DNA of 64,000 nt from positions 248,001 to 312,000 of the forward strand of contig JACKPO010000001.1 in NCBI GenBank assembly GCA_024233515.1, read 5' to 3'. A program made the position numbers and the translations under genes. The stretch comes from Chlamydiales bacterium. Lineage in GTDB: Bacteria; Chlamydiota; Chlamydiia; Chlamydiales; Simkaniaceae. The notes beneath the pieces were generated by a model that saw only the letters and a program-made list of their open reading frames with translations, ran no database searches and had not been told where the DNA came from. Positions 27,395 to 36,592 of the stretch are shown here, piece after piece (the stretch's first letter is position 1; every line of letters begins with the position of its first letter).

Positions 27395-28377
27395 AACCTT
27401 TTGTAAAGCCAATTTACTTTGGAAAGCTCAAGCTCCCTTCAAACGTGTTCTATTCTCCCTTAGCAGGTTGTTCTGATTATCCTTTCCGGCAAATGGCGTC
27501 GATGTATCCTGTAGGATTGATGTTTTGCGAAATGGTGAAAATGGATGCTCTTATCCGCCATGAGCCCTCTACCTATCAACTCCTAGACTACGATCCTTCT
27601 ATGCGCCCGATTGGAGCGCAACTCTGCGGGAGCAAACCTCATCTTGCAGGACCCTGCGCCAAGATTATCGAAGAACTCGGATTCGATGTTCTTGATCTCA
27701 ATTGTGGGTGCCCTGTTGATAAAGTGACGAAGGATGGAAGTGGATCTGGGATGCTCAAAAATCCTGAGCTGATTGGAGAAGTTATTGCAGAAATGGTCGC
27801 TGCTGTTTCCATTCCTGTGACCGTAAAGATCCGCGCTGGATGGGATGATGACTCGATTAACGCCTCTCTGATCACAAAAATTGCCGAAGAGGCTGGCGCA
27901 AAAGCGATATCGATTCATGGTAGAACTAGGCAACAAAAATACACTGGAAAAGCGAACTGGGATCATATTAAAGCCGCAAAGGAAGCCGCAAATGAGATCA
28001 AGGTGATTGGGAATGGAGATGTCTTTGATGCTGAAGCGGGACATGCTCTTTTTAAGCATACCGGATGTGATGGAATCCTAGTTTCTAGGGGAACCTTTGG
28101 GATGCCCTGGATTGCTGAAGATATTGTCCGTTATGATCAGTCTCTTCATCCTCTTACTTACGATGTAAAACAACATCTTCTCGATCATATGGCTCTTATT
28201 ACCTCCTATCAAAATGACCGTAAAGCGCTCCTTGATATGAGACGGGTCGGATGCTGGTATTTGCGCGATGGAAAGGGGACAAAAAAACTGCGCGAATCTC
28301 TAAATAGAACGAAAGATTTAAATGAAATGGAGCGTATGATCAATGATTATGACTGGAGCCAAACCTCATTCCATTGA
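27391..28377 (+). CDS. dus: tRNA-dihydrouridine synthase
   Basis: A 328-residue flavoenzyme that reduces uridine to dihydrouridine in the tRNA D-loop. Family blocks are SPLAGCSDYPFR at the N-terminus, GAQLCGSKP, the catalytic-cysteine block DLNCGCPVDKVTKDGSGSGML, and the FMN-binding segments SIHGRTRQQKYTG and VIGNGDVFDAE. The ATG overlaps the YggT stop. It is DusB-like in its residues, but chlamydial Dus subfamilies are hard to assign by eye. The 3' end overlaps the acylphosphatase gene. Confidence 0.93.
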   Translation: MKPFVKPIYFGKLKLPSNVFYSPLAGCSDYPFRQMASMYPVGLMFCEMVKMDALIRHEPSTYQLLDYDPSMRPIGAQLCGSKPHLAGPCAKIIEELGFDVLDLNCGCPVDKVTKDGSGSGMLKNPELIGEVIAEMVAAVSIPVTVKIRAGWDDDSINASLITKIAEEAGAKAISIHGRTRQQKYTGKANWDHIKAAKEAANEIKVIGNGDVFDAEAGHALFKHTGCDGILVSRGTFGMPWIAEDIVRYDQSLHPLTYDVKQHLLDHMALITSYQNDRKALLDMRRVGCWYLRDGKGTKKLRESLNRTKDLNEMERMINDYDWSQTSFH

Positions 28378-28636
28378 GACACATCTCTTTGTTTCGGGAA
28401 CGGTTCAAGGGGTCTTTTTTCGAGCTAAAACAAAACAGCACGCCGACAAACTTCACCTCAAGGGCTATGTCAGAAATCTCTCTGATGGGCGCGTAGAAAT
28501 TTGTGTGATGGGAAATCAAGTCGCCCCTCTGATTGAAGCTTTACAGGGAGAACCTCCACCGATTTCAATTCAATCAATCGAAACCCACACCTCATCTCTC
28601 AAAATGAACTATTCTGGCTTTACTATTGAACGCTAA
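28343..28636 (+). CDS. acyP: Acylphosphatase
   Basis: A 97-residue enzyme that hydrolyses carboxyl-phosphate bonds. The signature VSGTVQGVFFRAKTKQHA contains the catalytic Arg, and GYVRNLSDGRVEI supplies the second conserved block with the catalytic Asn. It starts inside the 3' end of the dus gene (35-base overlap); an ATG at 28349 is also possible. It ends the yggT-dus run. Confidence 0.9.
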   Translation: MIMTGAKPHSIETHLFVSGTVQGVFFRAKTKQHADKLHLKGYVRNLSDGRVEICVMGNQVAPLIEALQGEPPPISIQSIETHTSSLKMNYSGFTIER

Positions 28637-28689
28637 TAACCTGTAAAATTCTACCCAGAAGGGTTAGAGAAGAGCTCACCACTAAAAAT

Positions 28690-28848
28690 CTTAGTACAGG
28701 ACATTTTTTGGAACCGATAAGCAGCTGCGGCTTCATCATATTTCCTTTCCTCCTCACTCATAGCACCTTGGCTATGAGATTCGTCGTTCAAGAAAATCTG
28801 ATTTTGCCTCGCTTGCTTCTCGCTTTCCAAAAAATGTCCTGTACTAAG
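28690..28848. mobile_element. Palindromic MITE-like element, family D
   Basis: A 159-bp unit with perfect 24-bp inverted ends (28690-28713, starting CTTAGTACAGGACATT, and 28825-28848). The inside is also roughly palindromic, with the central hairpin TCATAGC-ACCTTG-GCTATGA. The 9-bp direct repeat ACTAAAAAT flanks it at 28681-28689 and 28849-28857, a clear target duplication. The duplicated 9-mer contains the stop codon of the downstream MOMP-like gene. No coding capacity was seen. Confidence 0.9.
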
Positions 28849-28849
28849 A

Positions 28850-29926
28850 CTAAAAATAAAGGCGTCCTGTAAAGGTTAGACCATGCATGGAAAGATCTTC
28901 TGAGTAGTTGTCATATCTGAGAGCCGTGTACTCATAGACCTTGAGCATTTGATTTTGCCGCCACCAGTACGTTCCCTCATAGGCAACCCCTAACTGCAAG
29001 TAGTTTTCCTTTTGATTGAAATAGGATCCCCACCCTAGTCCAAATTGCCATTGAATCATCGGAGCAAAGCGATGCTTATTATCATCTAGCTTGATGCGAT
29101 CATTTTGACTGGGAGTGACTTTTTCACGGTGTTCGATATCAAAGAACCCATAGAGTACTGCTCCCGATAGCATTCCTTTCAAGTACCACCCGTCGCGAAG
29201 GTGCCACTTTGAATTGACTCCTGTTCGCGCCCCAATCCCCCAATATTCACAATCATCGTTAACATGAGCAGAATTCCCTTCAAGCGTGCCTCCCGTATAG
29301 CGAACAACTTGATGTTGATCGATCCAGGCATTCTTTACTCCAATAAACGGGCGAAATGAAAGCTTCTCACTAACATAATAATGCCGACCTAACTCTAGAT
29401 CTATATTATAGAAATCGAGTGCATAGTTCGACTTGGCGCTTTTGACCCCGGCATTTGTAATCACAGACCCCCTTAAAGGGACTAAGATGCTCTCTTGGCC
29501 TGCACGCGCAGAACCCGAAACGTGATTTTTATAGTAGGTAAAATGGCCAAAAAGATCCCATTGATCAAAAGCTAGGTTCTTCCCTCCACCAACGCGAATT
29601 CCCCAGTTCCATCCGAAGTTAATATCTTTTGTTCGTCCCTTTAGAGGAAGAGTCGGATTAGAGGCATGGTTGCTATAGGCAAACTGGGTTCCATTTGTTC
29701 GTTGATACCAATAGATCGGTTCAATCACTGCAAACCATTCATCTCGCATTACCCCAGGATTTGCACTGGGTCTGGCTTGTTTTACTACAACAGCATAGAG
29801 TTCTTGTTTCAGAACTTCGATCTCTTTTTCTAAGATTTCAATGCGTGAGGAATTACTTTCCAAAGCTCCAAGAAAAGGAACTTGAATCAAAATGAAAAGG
29901 AGAAGTGTTTTTTTAAATCGGTCCAC
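28850..29926 (-). CDS. MOMP-like outer-membrane porin 1
   Basis: A 358-residue beta-barrel candidate with a signal peptide (LLLFILIQVPFLGALES) and a short coiled coil (RIEILEKEIEVLKQELYAV). The body is shared with the two neighbours: WYQRTNGTQFAYSNH, PLKGRTKDINFGWNWGIRVG, FDLELGRHYYVSEKLSFRPFIG-type strands and MLKVYEYTALRYDNYSEDLSMHG near the C-terminus, ending in a Phe strand (LYF). It resembles the large MOMP-like families of amoeba-associated Chlamydiae and Legionella-type OMPs. The small XRE regulator gene lies 68 bases upstream on the same strand. Confidence 0.82.
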   Translation of the reverse strand: MDRFKKTLLLFILIQVPFLGALESNSSRIEILEKEIEVLKQELYAVVVKQARPSANPGVMRDEWFAVIEPIYWYQRTNGTQFAYSNHASNPTLPLKGRTKDINFGWNWGIRVGGGKNLAFDQWDLFGHFTYYKNHVSGSARAGQESILVPLRGSVITNAGVKSAKSNYALDFYNIDLELGRHYYVSEKLSFRPFIGVKNAWIDQHQVVRYTGGTLEGNSAHVNDDCEYWGIGARTGVNSKWHLRDGWYLKGMLSGAVLYGFFDIEHREKVTPSQNDRIKLDDNKHRFAPMIQWQFGLGWGSYFNQKENYLQLGVAYEGTYWWRQNQMLKVYEYTALRYDNYSEDLSMHGLTFTGRLYF

Positions 29927-29994
29927 TTGTAATAAAACTAAAAGTTCTCTTACCTCACACTAAGAAAACAATTAATTTTATAAAAGAAATAAAT

Positions 29995-30276
29995 CTAATT
30001 TACTAAAGCTTCTAATTTTTTTATCCGCTCTTCGAGATCAGAAATCCTTTTTTCCATCGATAAATGAGGCTTATTTTTCTTCGACGACTTCCTAAACAGA
30101 AGCTCTTGCATGGTCACGCGTCCATCTGTAAATTCTTCAATCTTTTGAGCAGTTCTCAGAGATGGTCTTGTAATCCCCTTCAAGATTTTCCAAAGATTTG
30201 TCGTGCTAATTCCGACCGATTGAGCAAAGGACTTTTTCTTCATCCCCGACTTCTTAATAAAATCCTCTAACAGCAT
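29995..30276 (-). CDS. Small XRE-type HTH regulator with C-terminal coiled coil
   Basis: A 93-residue protein. Residues about 10-60 form a Cro/C1-type helix-turn-helix (KKKSFAQSVGISTTNLWKILKG...PSLRTAQKIEEFT), and the last 25 residues are a heptad-like coiled coil (MEKRISDLEERIKKLEALV) for dimerisation. It is encoded just upstream of MOMP-like porin 1 and in the same direction, with an AT-rich gap before it. It may therefore regulate its own operon with the porin. This regulatory target is inference. Confidence 0.75.
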   Translation of the reverse strand: MLLEDFIKKSGMKKKSFAQSVGISTTNLWKILKGITRPSLRTAQKIEEFTDGRVTMQELLFRKSSKKNKPHLSMEKRISDLEERIKKLEALVN

Positions 30277-30470
30277 ACCAATCGCTTAACTCTATTGTTC
30301 ATGCCCTCTAATATTATTTCACGATTTTGTTTAATTCAATTTTTTTTAAAAAAAAATTCGAAAAATATAAATATTACACAAAAAGGCAACAAAATGATTA
30401 ACTCCAGTTAATAATTTATCGTATTTTCTACTCCCCTAAGCCCAAAACACAGATAATATTGCGGGCACAA

Positions 30471-30504
30471 AAAAGGCGAGGCCCTTGTAGAGCCTCGCCT
30501 TTTG
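30471..30504 (-). terminator. Rho-independent terminator of MOMP-like gene 2
   Basis: A strong hairpin with arms AAAAGGCGAGGC and GCCTCGCCTTTT around a short loop, starting about 27 bases past the stop codon at 30531. On the minus strand the stem is followed by T residues. Confidence 0.85.
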
Positions 30505-30530
30505 TAGGATCTTTGTTGCTACGATTTACC

Positions 30531-31676
30531 TTAGAAATCCCATTGGATATCTAGAGTAAGACCGTGCATGCTAACGTCTTCAGAGTATCTCTCATATTTG
30601 AGAACCTGAGCGTCGTCTATTTTCAGCATCTGGTTTTGTCTCCACCAGTATTGCGCTTCGAATCCAAGTCCCACTCCAATGTGTTGAGTATTGTCGTGGA
30701 TGTACTTGTCAAAGCGAAGACCAAGTTGCATTTGCGCTGTTGGCGAAAATGCGTGTCGGTTTGCGCTAAGCTTGATTCGGTTATCAGCGTTTGCACTGTA
30801 ACGTTCTTTGTGCTCTACATCGAAGTGTCCGAAGAGAAGAGCTCCAGCAACGTTACCGAAGATGCTGAATCCATAGCCTAAGTGCCACTTAGAGTCTACA
30901 CCAACACGTGGTCCAAGACCCCAGAAGTCACAATCATCTTTAATGTGGACAGTGTTTCCTTCAAGCCCAAGGTCATTCGGGTTGTTGGCATCAACAATTC
31001 CACCAGTATAACGAGCGATTTGCTCTTGATCGAACCAAGCAGTCTTTAAACCCCAGTGAGGTCTGAAAGATAGCTTCCCACTGATAAAGTAGGCGCGTCC
31101 TAGTTCTAAATCAATTGCGCTATAATCAAAGTCATACTGTGATTTCGCACTTGAACAGTAGAGGAACTGTTGGCTACTGTTTAGCGCAGTTGCTACAATA
31201 GTAGACGATCCTCTTAATGGAATAACAGAGCTATTAGATCCTGCTCTTGTAGAGTCAGATCCACAGGTATCATACCAGGTATACTGAGCTCTAAGATCCC
31301 ATCCATCATGTTCAAAGTTATATCCAGCACCAACTCTTAAGCCCCAATCCCATTTGAAGTCGATATCTTTTGTACGACCTCTAACAGGTAATTGAGCGCG
31401 TGGATCTTGGTCAGAATATGCAAATTCTGTTCCACCAGCTTTTGCGTGCCAGTAAAGCACATCAAAAGTGAAGAACCAGCCATATCCGTCGACTTCTGCT
31501 CGAGCGGAGGCTGTTTGTGCACCATAAGTTCCCATGGCAGTCTCGGTACGCACTTGCTGCATTTGGTTTTCAAGTTGCGTTACCCGAGAATCCATGTCCA
31601 TTGCTGCGAAAGCAGTGGACGATGCCACAAGGGAAGCTACGACGATTGAGAATTTTCTCAACATGCTCACTTTCAT
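30531..31676 (-). CDS. MOMP-like outer-membrane porin 2
   Basis: A 381-residue paralogue with signal peptide (MLRKFSIVVASLVASSTAFAA). A coiled segment LENQMQQVRTETAMGTYGAQTA follows, then the family barrel (WFFTFDVLYWHAKAGGTEFAYS, PVRGRTKDIDFKWDWGLRVG, LELGRAYFISGKLSFRPHWG) and a final strand ending in Phe (LDIQWDF), as needed for Bam-dependent assembly. AGGA precedes the start. It has its own terminator, so it is probably monocistronic. It is closer to copy 3 than to copy 1. Confidence 0.85.
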   Translation of the reverse strand: MKVSMLRKFSIVVASLVASSTAFAAMDMDSRVTQLENQMQQVRTETAMGTYGAQTASARAEVDGYGWFFTFDVLYWHAKAGGTEFAYSDQDPRAQLPVRGRTKDIDFKWDWGLRVGAGYNFEHDGWDLRAQYTWYDTCGSDSTRAGSNSSVIPLRGSSTIVATALNSSQQFLYCSSAKSQYDFDYSAIDLELGRAYFISGKLSFRPHWGLKTAWFDQEQIARYTGGIVDANNPNDLGLEGNTVHIKDDCDFWGLGPRVGVDSKWHLGYGFSIFGNVAGALLFGHFDVEHKERYSANADNRIKLSANRHAFSPTAQMQLGLRFDKYIHDNTQHIGVGLGFEAQYWWRQNQMLKIDDAQVLKYERYSEDVSMHGLTLDIQWDF

Positions 31677-32016
31677 TTTTTTTTCCTCATGCGGGTTATT
31701 TTTAGCTTTCTTGCCTTAATTTTTTCTATAATGATAACGCCTAAATAAATGAAACAAATTTTTAAAAAAAATTAACTTTTATTAGTTTTTGTTTCTATTT
31801 GCCCTTCTCTTCCACTGAGATCTGCAAAGTCGTTACCGGAAGCTGCCAAATAAATGTTATCTTCCTCCAACCCCCCGTGTACGAAATTAATTAATTAATT
31901 GTACAGTGTTATTTAAAAATTAATTCCTAATTAATTTGTAAACCTCAGAAATATAATAAAATAAAAAAGACCCCAAATTTCTTTGGGGTCTTCAAAATTG
32001 ATCTGATACCGATCGA
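31677..32016. other. AT-rich intergenic region between two porin genes
   Basis: This gap holds the upstream region of porin 2. A weak -35/-10 pair on the minus strand (TTGTTT, then a TATAG-like hexamer) lies near 31725-31760. It also contains a run of TTAATTAATTAATT near 31887 and the terminator of porin 3. I see no open frame or RNA gene in it. Confidence 0.5.
31964..31994 (-). terminator. Rho-independent terminator of MOMP-like gene 3
   Basis: A hairpin with arms AAGACCCCAAA and TTTGGGGTCTT, about 22 bases beyond the porin stop at 32017. The minus-strand read ends in T residues. Confidence 0.85.
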
Positions 32017-33180
32017 CTAGAAGTCGAACTTAATATCTCCAGTGATTCCGTAGAACGCTAGGTCCTCAGAATGTCTTTCGTACTTAAGTTCTTCGAAATC
32101 ATCGATTCTAAGCATCTGATTCTGTCTCCACCAGTATTGCCCTTCGAACCCAAGGCCAACCGAAATGTGGTGTCTATCATTATGGAGGTAAGTGTCATAA
32201 CGTAGTCCCATTTGAAACTGAACCGTTGGCGAGAAAGCGTGGCGGTTAGCATGAAGGTGGATTCTAGAAGACTCACGAAGGCTGAATCGCTCTTTATGGT
32301 CGACATTAAAGTATCCAAATAGAAGGGCACCCGAAATATTTCCGAAGATGCTGATTCCATTTCCCATATACCAGCGAGTGTCAACCCCCGTACGTGGTCC
32401 AAGGCCCCAGAAGTCGCAGCTTTCTTTGATATGAACCGTATTTCCGCCAAGACCTAGTGCGATGATCGCAATGTTATCTAGGTTATAGGTTGACCCACCA
32501 GTATAACGAGTGGTTTGCTTTTGATCGATCCAAGCACTCTTTAGACCCCAGAAAGGCCGAAGAGAAAGAGTCGAAGAAACGTAGAAGTCACGCCCTAACT
32601 CTAGATCAATGTTGTTATATTCAAAGTCGAACATCGACTTCGCGCTAGCACAATTGATGAATGGAGACTCCGTTTCTGGAGTAGCCGGATCATTTGTAAT
32701 AAAGGCAGATCCCTTAAGAGGGATGACAGAACTGTTAAGCCCAGCACGAGTTGAGTCGCTACCACTGGTATCATACCAAGTATACTGCGCCTGAAGATCC
32801 CAGCCGTCGTGCTCGAAGTTATACCCTAACCCGAAGCGAAGGCCCCAATCCCAGTCAAACTCGATATGCTTCTTTCTTCCCTTGTGGGGAAGAGCTGCAA
32901 ACACATCATTATCAGTATATGCATAATCTGTTCCACCTACTTTTGTTCTCCAGAAGAGAAGATCAAAAGTGAAGAACCAGTTCTTACCATCTACATTAGG
33001 TCGAGCTAAAGCTGTTCTAGCACCAAAAGTTCCCATTTCCGTCTCGGTACCAACTTGCTTCATCTGATTTTCCAGTTCACTAAGTCGAACCTCGCGATCA
33101 GCCGCAGCGTAGCCCATTGACGAGATCAATAGAAAGGAAAGGATGCCAGCTCCAATACTCCTTAATTGTCTCATTTTCAT
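32017..33180 (-). CDS. MOMP-like outer-membrane porin 3
   Basis: A 387-residue paralogue of the two porins downstream. It has a signal peptide (SIGAGILSFLLISSMGYAAA) and the shared coiled segment LENQMKQVGTETEMGTFGARTA. The barrel strands include WFFTFDLLFWRTKVGGTDYAY, HIEFDWDWGLRFGLGYNFEHDGWDLQAQYTWYDTSG (matching copy 2 almost word for word) and the C-terminal Phe (IKFDF). GAGG stands seven bases before the ATG. The variable stretches lie between conserved strands, as expected for surface loops. Confidence 0.85.
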   Translation of the reverse strand: MKMRQLRSIGAGILSFLLISSMGYAAADREVRLSELENQMKQVGTETEMGTFGARTALARPNVDGKNWFFTFDLLFWRTKVGGTDYAYTDNDVFAALPHKGRKKHIEFDWDWGLRFGLGYNFEHDGWDLQAQYTWYDTSGSDSTRAGLNSSVIPLKGSAFITNDPATPETESPFINCASAKSMFDFEYNNIDLELGRDFYVSSTLSLRPFWGLKSAWIDQKQTTRYTGGSTYNLDNIAIIALGLGGNTVHIKESCDFWGLGPRTGVDTRWYMGNGISIFGNISGALLFGYFNVDHKERFSLRESSRIHLHANRHAFSPTVQFQMGLRYDTYLHNDRHHISVGLGFEGQYWWRQNQMLRIDDFEELKYERHSEDLAFYGITGDIKFDF

Positions 33181-33389
33181 CTTTTTACCTCATAAGGGGT
33201 TAAATATAATACTTCTTAGTTCCCTGATATAAAGGATGATGATGAATTTTCAAATGAAAAATTTTCCGAATGGACGAATTTTTTTTATTAAGCCTTTATT
33301 CTTAAGAGAATAAACTAGGCAAAAAATTCCTATTAAGAAGGAAAGATATTCTCAATAAACGGAGAAAGGGCCCCTTTGGGCCCCTTAAA

Positions 33390-34050
33390 TTATAAGTTCT
33401 GATGAGCAAATACCCTCATCGCTTCAGCGATAAACTCAACAAGTTTTGGATGGCGCTTTTCAAACCACTTCCTAAAATCTGGATGTTCGGCATAAAGCTG
33501 CGAAAGCCCCACATAGACATCCTTCGAAACGGTATAAAACCGTTCCATTAGTTGGAAATGCCTCGCAATCAATGACTGAACCTGATCATCTCTAGGCCCC
33601 AGCCCCTGATCAATACATTGATGGTCTTTATCAAAAGCTCATGGTGATTAATGCCCCAATCTTATCAAAGTCATTGCGTCCCAGTAGCTTTTGAATCTTA
33701 TTCAAAGGAATTCCTAGTGGGTGTCGTCAAGAGAAGGCCAATGAAGAAGGCTTTCACTGTGAGGAAAGTTCAAGGCGTCCGATGCAGAGAGCCCCAAGTG
33801 GGCTCTTGAAGGAGGACAACGATGAAATTTTCCACAGTAAAGCTTTAAGGATTGACCATCTTTTGACGACACCCTCTAGTTTTCGATATAAAAGAATTTG
33901 TTGGAGAAGAAGCAGTTCCTCCTCTTCATAGTAACGATAGCCATTCGCGCCAACACATGCCGGCTTGAGCAGACCGATCTCATCATACCAATGAAGGGTT
34001 CGAACACTGACTCCCGAATATTCTGCTAATTCTTTTACCGTATAGGACAT
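33390..34050 (-). pseudogene. Broken TipA-like MerR regulator interrupted by element B copy 2
   Basis: The 5' part (34050 down to 33880) encodes a MerR winged helix-turn-helix: YTVKELAEYSGVSVRTLHWYDEIGLLKP...GYRYYEEEEL. After element B the gene resumes as LGIPLNKIQKLLGRNDFD, the next MerR helix. It then hits stops near 33635 and continues in another frame with a TipAS-type ligand-binding domain (MERFYTVSKDVYVGLSQLYAEHPDFRKWFEKRHP, ending 33390). An intact protein would be a drug-sensing MerR/TipAS activator. The MITE plus downstream frameshift or deletion make it non-functional. AGGA before MSYTV supports the start. Confidence 0.88.
33718..33875. mobile_element. Palindromic MITE-like element, family B, copy 2
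   Basis: A 158-bp element with ends GGGTGTCGTCAA and the complement and the central hairpin GAGCCC-CAAGT-GGGCTC, like copy 1 at 4803-4959. CTAG at 33714-33717 and 33876-33879 is a 4-bp target duplication. Removing the element plus one CTAG rejoins the TipA-like frame as RKLGIPLNKI. Confidence 0.9.
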
Positions 34051-34124
34051 AGATTTTCCTTTTAATAAAGACACATCAAAGTTAGAGAATCACGTAACGT
34101 AAGGGTCAAGAAAAAAAATTCAGC

Positions 34125-35789
34125 TTATTCTGCTTCAATAATATCTAGAAAAGCTTGAAGCTGCTTCGATCGGGTCGGGTGACGCATTTTTCGAAGTGCT
34201 TTAGCCTCAATCTGACGGACACGCTCTCGCGTAACCTTAAACCGAACGCCAACTTCTTCCAAAGTCTTTGGCTTCCCATCAAGGAGTCCAAAACGCTCGA
34301 TCAAAACCGTTCTTTCCCGGTCTGTTAGAGTTGATAAGACCTCATTCATCTTATCTTTTAAGATAGAGTAACCAGTTGCTTCGTCTGGAGACTCAATGGT
34401 TGTGTCTTCAAGGAAGTCACCAAATTGGCTCTCACCACTATCCCCTACCTCAGCTTGCAGGGAGATCGGATGCTGCGCAATCTTATAGATCTCACGAATA
34501 CGCTCAGGGGTTAGCCCTAGCTCAATCGCAAGTTCTTCAGGAGTTGGCTCTCTTCCCGTCTCCATCATGAGTTTTTTCGCCCCTCTTAAGACCTTATTAA
34601 TGGTCTCAATCATATGAACGGGGATACGAATCGTTCGGGCCTGGTCAGCAATAGCTCGGGTCACTGCTTGACGAATCCACCAAGTTGCATAAGTAGAGAA
34701 CTTATACCCTCGGCGATACTCAAACTTCTCCACTGCCTTCATGAGCCCCATGTTCCCTTCCTGGATCAAGTCAAGGAAAGAAAGGCCTCGATTGGTGTAT
34801 TTTTTTGCGATCGAAATCACAAGACGGAGGTTCGATTCAACCATTTCACGCTTTGCTTCTTGACTCTTATCCATCCAACGTTGGAGCATCCGCACGTCTT
34901 TCTTGAACTTATCAAGGGTGCGTCCTGCTGCCAGCTCTCGTTTAGCGAGCTTACGTTCAGCTGCCATTAGTTTGGCTTTCGCGAAGCGGTTTTTTTCAGC
35001 ACGAGGAATCAATTCCTGAATTTCTTTTTCAAGTGCTAAGAAGCGGTCATAAGATGAGAGGATGACTTCACCAAAGTCATCGGTGATATTGTGACGAAAA
35101 TGCATTCGCCTCAGATAAGCTTGTGTACGGACATTACATTTCTCAATGTCTTCAGAAAGCTTAACCTTTTCAACTTTTGTAAGCTTAGGCTCTAGGGATT
35201 GGATCAATAATCCCTCGAGAATATGATCTTCTTTCGTCAATAATTCCTGGAGTTTCGGAAGCATTTTCAAGAAGCGATTTTTATCTTCGATCTCTTTTTC
35301 TGCAATGATTTTGTCGAAACGTTCTTTTCCAGTGATGAGGTAGTTTGCAATCGAAATAGCTTCCCGTGTGGAATAACGGAAACGCATAATGATCCGTTCG
35401 ATTTGAATCTGCGCTTTTTCAATTCGCTTTGAGATCTCTACCTCTTCTTCTCGCGAAAGAAGGGGAACAGATCCCATTTCTTTAAGATACATGCGCACAG
35501 GATCGTCACTACTCCCCTCCATTCGCTTGGGGAGTGCTTCCATCTCTTTGGCTTCTTTCTTCCGTTCCTTTTGCCGCTCGACTTCAGATTGGTTCAAAAT
35601 CTGAATATCCATCCCACTTAAGAAAATGAGGACCTGGTCGATTTGATCTGCAGAATCAAAAGTCATCGGGAGAATTTCATTGATCTCCTCGTACGTGATG
35701 TACCCTTGTTCCTTAGCGATCGCTACAAGTTCTTCAATTTTTTGCTGATGCTGGGGATCGAAACCCTGGCTGAATCCGGATTTACTCAT
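34125..35789 (-). CDS. rpoD: RNA polymerase primary sigma factor
   Basis: A 554-residue sigma-70 family housekeeping sigma factor. It has an N-terminal region 1.1-like part, region 1.2 ([22 protein letters not shown]), region 2 with the core-binding and -10 recognition helix ([22 protein letters not shown] and [15 protein letters not shown]), region 3, and region 4 with the -35 helix-turn-helix ([20 protein letters not shown]). As the major sigma factor it should read the TTGACN/TATNNT promoters noted in this window. Its neighbourhood with rpsT matches Chlamydia. Confidence 0.97.
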   Translation of the reverse strand: MSKSGFSQGFDPQHQQKIEELVAIAKEQGYITYEEINEILPMTFDSADQIDQVLIFLSGMDIQILNQSEVERQKERKKEAKEMEALPKRMEGSSDDPVRMYLKEMGSVPLLSREEEVEISKRIEKAQIQIERIIMRFRYSTREAISIANYLITGKERFDKIIAEKEIEDKNRFLKMLPKLQELLTKEDHILEGLLIQSLEPKLTKVEKVKLSEDIEKCNVRTQAYLRRMHFRHNITDDFGEVILSSYDRFLALEKEIQELIPRAEKNRFAKAKLMAAERKLAKRELAAGRTLDKFKKDVRMLQRWMDKSQEAKREMVESNLRLVISIAKKYTNRGLSFLDLIQEGNMGLMKAVEKFEYRRGYKFSTYATWWIRQAVTRAIADQARTIRIPVHMIETINKVLRGAKKLMMETGREPTPEELAIELGLTPERIREIYKIAQHPISLQAEVGDSGESQFGDFLEDTTIESPDEATGYSILKDKMNEVLSTLTDRERTVLIERFGLLDGKPKTLEEVGVRFKVTRERVRQIEAKALRKMRHPTRSKQLQAFLDIIEAE

Positions 35790-35902
35790 TGTCTCCTAAA
35801 AGAGTGCGAGATTTACTATGTAACAATTCACTTCTTAAAAAGCTACAGTTTTCCTATTATAGACCTGTCCATTTTCCGTAGAAAAAGGGTTATTGTCAAG
35901 AA

Positions 35903-36592
35903 GTGAGACGAAAAACTTCCCACGAAACGATTCAGAATTTTTTAAAACAAGCTTTGCCAGGCGCCCAATTAGAAAAAAACTTTACTGAGATTGGACGGAT
36001 TGCCGATGTTGTCTACTTCCCAAAAAAAATTATTTATGAAGTTCAATGTTCTTCGATTGATCTTCAGGAAGTGATCAAAAGAAATCGGGATTACAAATCG
36101 ATTGGATTTCACGTCATTTGGATCCTCCACGATCGTCATTTTAACAAAACGTTCGTCCCTCCTGCAGAACTCTATTTAAGAAAGCGAGGAGCTTATTACA
36201 CCTCTCTAACTCCTCATGGATATGGTTTTTTCTACGACCAGCTTGATTTTTTTGAAGGGGCACTACGGGTTTACAAGGGAAAACCACTTGTCCTGAAAAA
36301 TTTTCTCCCAACAAAAATTTCCTCGATCCCCTATTCTTACCCTAACTTTCTGAAGACTCGCCTCCAGTTTCACCCCTACTCTTTAGCAGGAGACCTAACC
36401 AGCACTTTAGACCTTAGGGAAGCAAAAAGACTCGAAAAGCTCTACACCCCAAAACCCACACTAAAAGGGTGGTTTTCGAAACACTGGAACGCCCTTCTCA
36501 TGAAGAACGCTGGTCCAGATGTCCTGCCCTTGAAACATATCCCTTTAGAAGGAGAAAATAGAGTAGAATTCCAAGGGAAAGCCCCAGATTGA
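35903..36592 (+). CDS. CoiA-like competence/nuclease-domain protein
   Basis: A 229-residue protein with a CoiA-type nuclease core. EIGRIADVVYFPKKIIYEVQCSSI supplies the D...E-x-Q pattern of PD-(D/E)xK folds and IKRNRDYKSIGFHVIWIL follows it, as in CoiA. CoiA proteins help process incoming DNA during transformation. The start is a GTG, and it diverges from rpoD. The 3' end overlaps the convergent membrane-protein gene by 95 bases. The enzymatic role is inferred from motif only. Confidence 0.7.
   Translation: MRRKTSHETIQNFLKQALPGAQLEKNFTEIGRIADVVYFPKKIIYEVQCSSIDLQEVIKRNRDYKSIGFHVIWILHDRHFNKTFVPPAELYLRKRGAYYTSLTPHGYGFFYDQLDFFEGALRVYKGKPLVLKNFLPTKISSIPYSYPNFLKTRLQFHPYSLAGDLTSTLDLREAKRLEKLYTPKPTLKGWFSKHWNALLMKNAGPDVLPLKHIPLEGENRVEFQGKAPD

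Noticed and set aside
31677..32016. A tRNA or small RNA gene in the porin gap
   Set aside because: No cloverleaf, CCA-type end or conserved RNA motif could be traced; only a promoter candidate and a terminator.
30531..33180. Direct repeats between porin genes 2 and 3, resembling an array
   Set aside because: These repeats are homologous coding strands of paralogues, not spaced short repeats; no CRISPR-type periodicity.
33364..33388. GC-rich hairpin near the TipA pseudogene end as a clear terminator
   Set aside because: The stem AAGGGCCCC/GGGCCCCTT needs a bulge and lacks a convincing T-run, so it is not listed as a feature.
34614..34970. Antisense frame in rpoD (118 codons)
   Set aside because: The sense frame is a fully conserved sigma factor; the antisense reading has no independent support.
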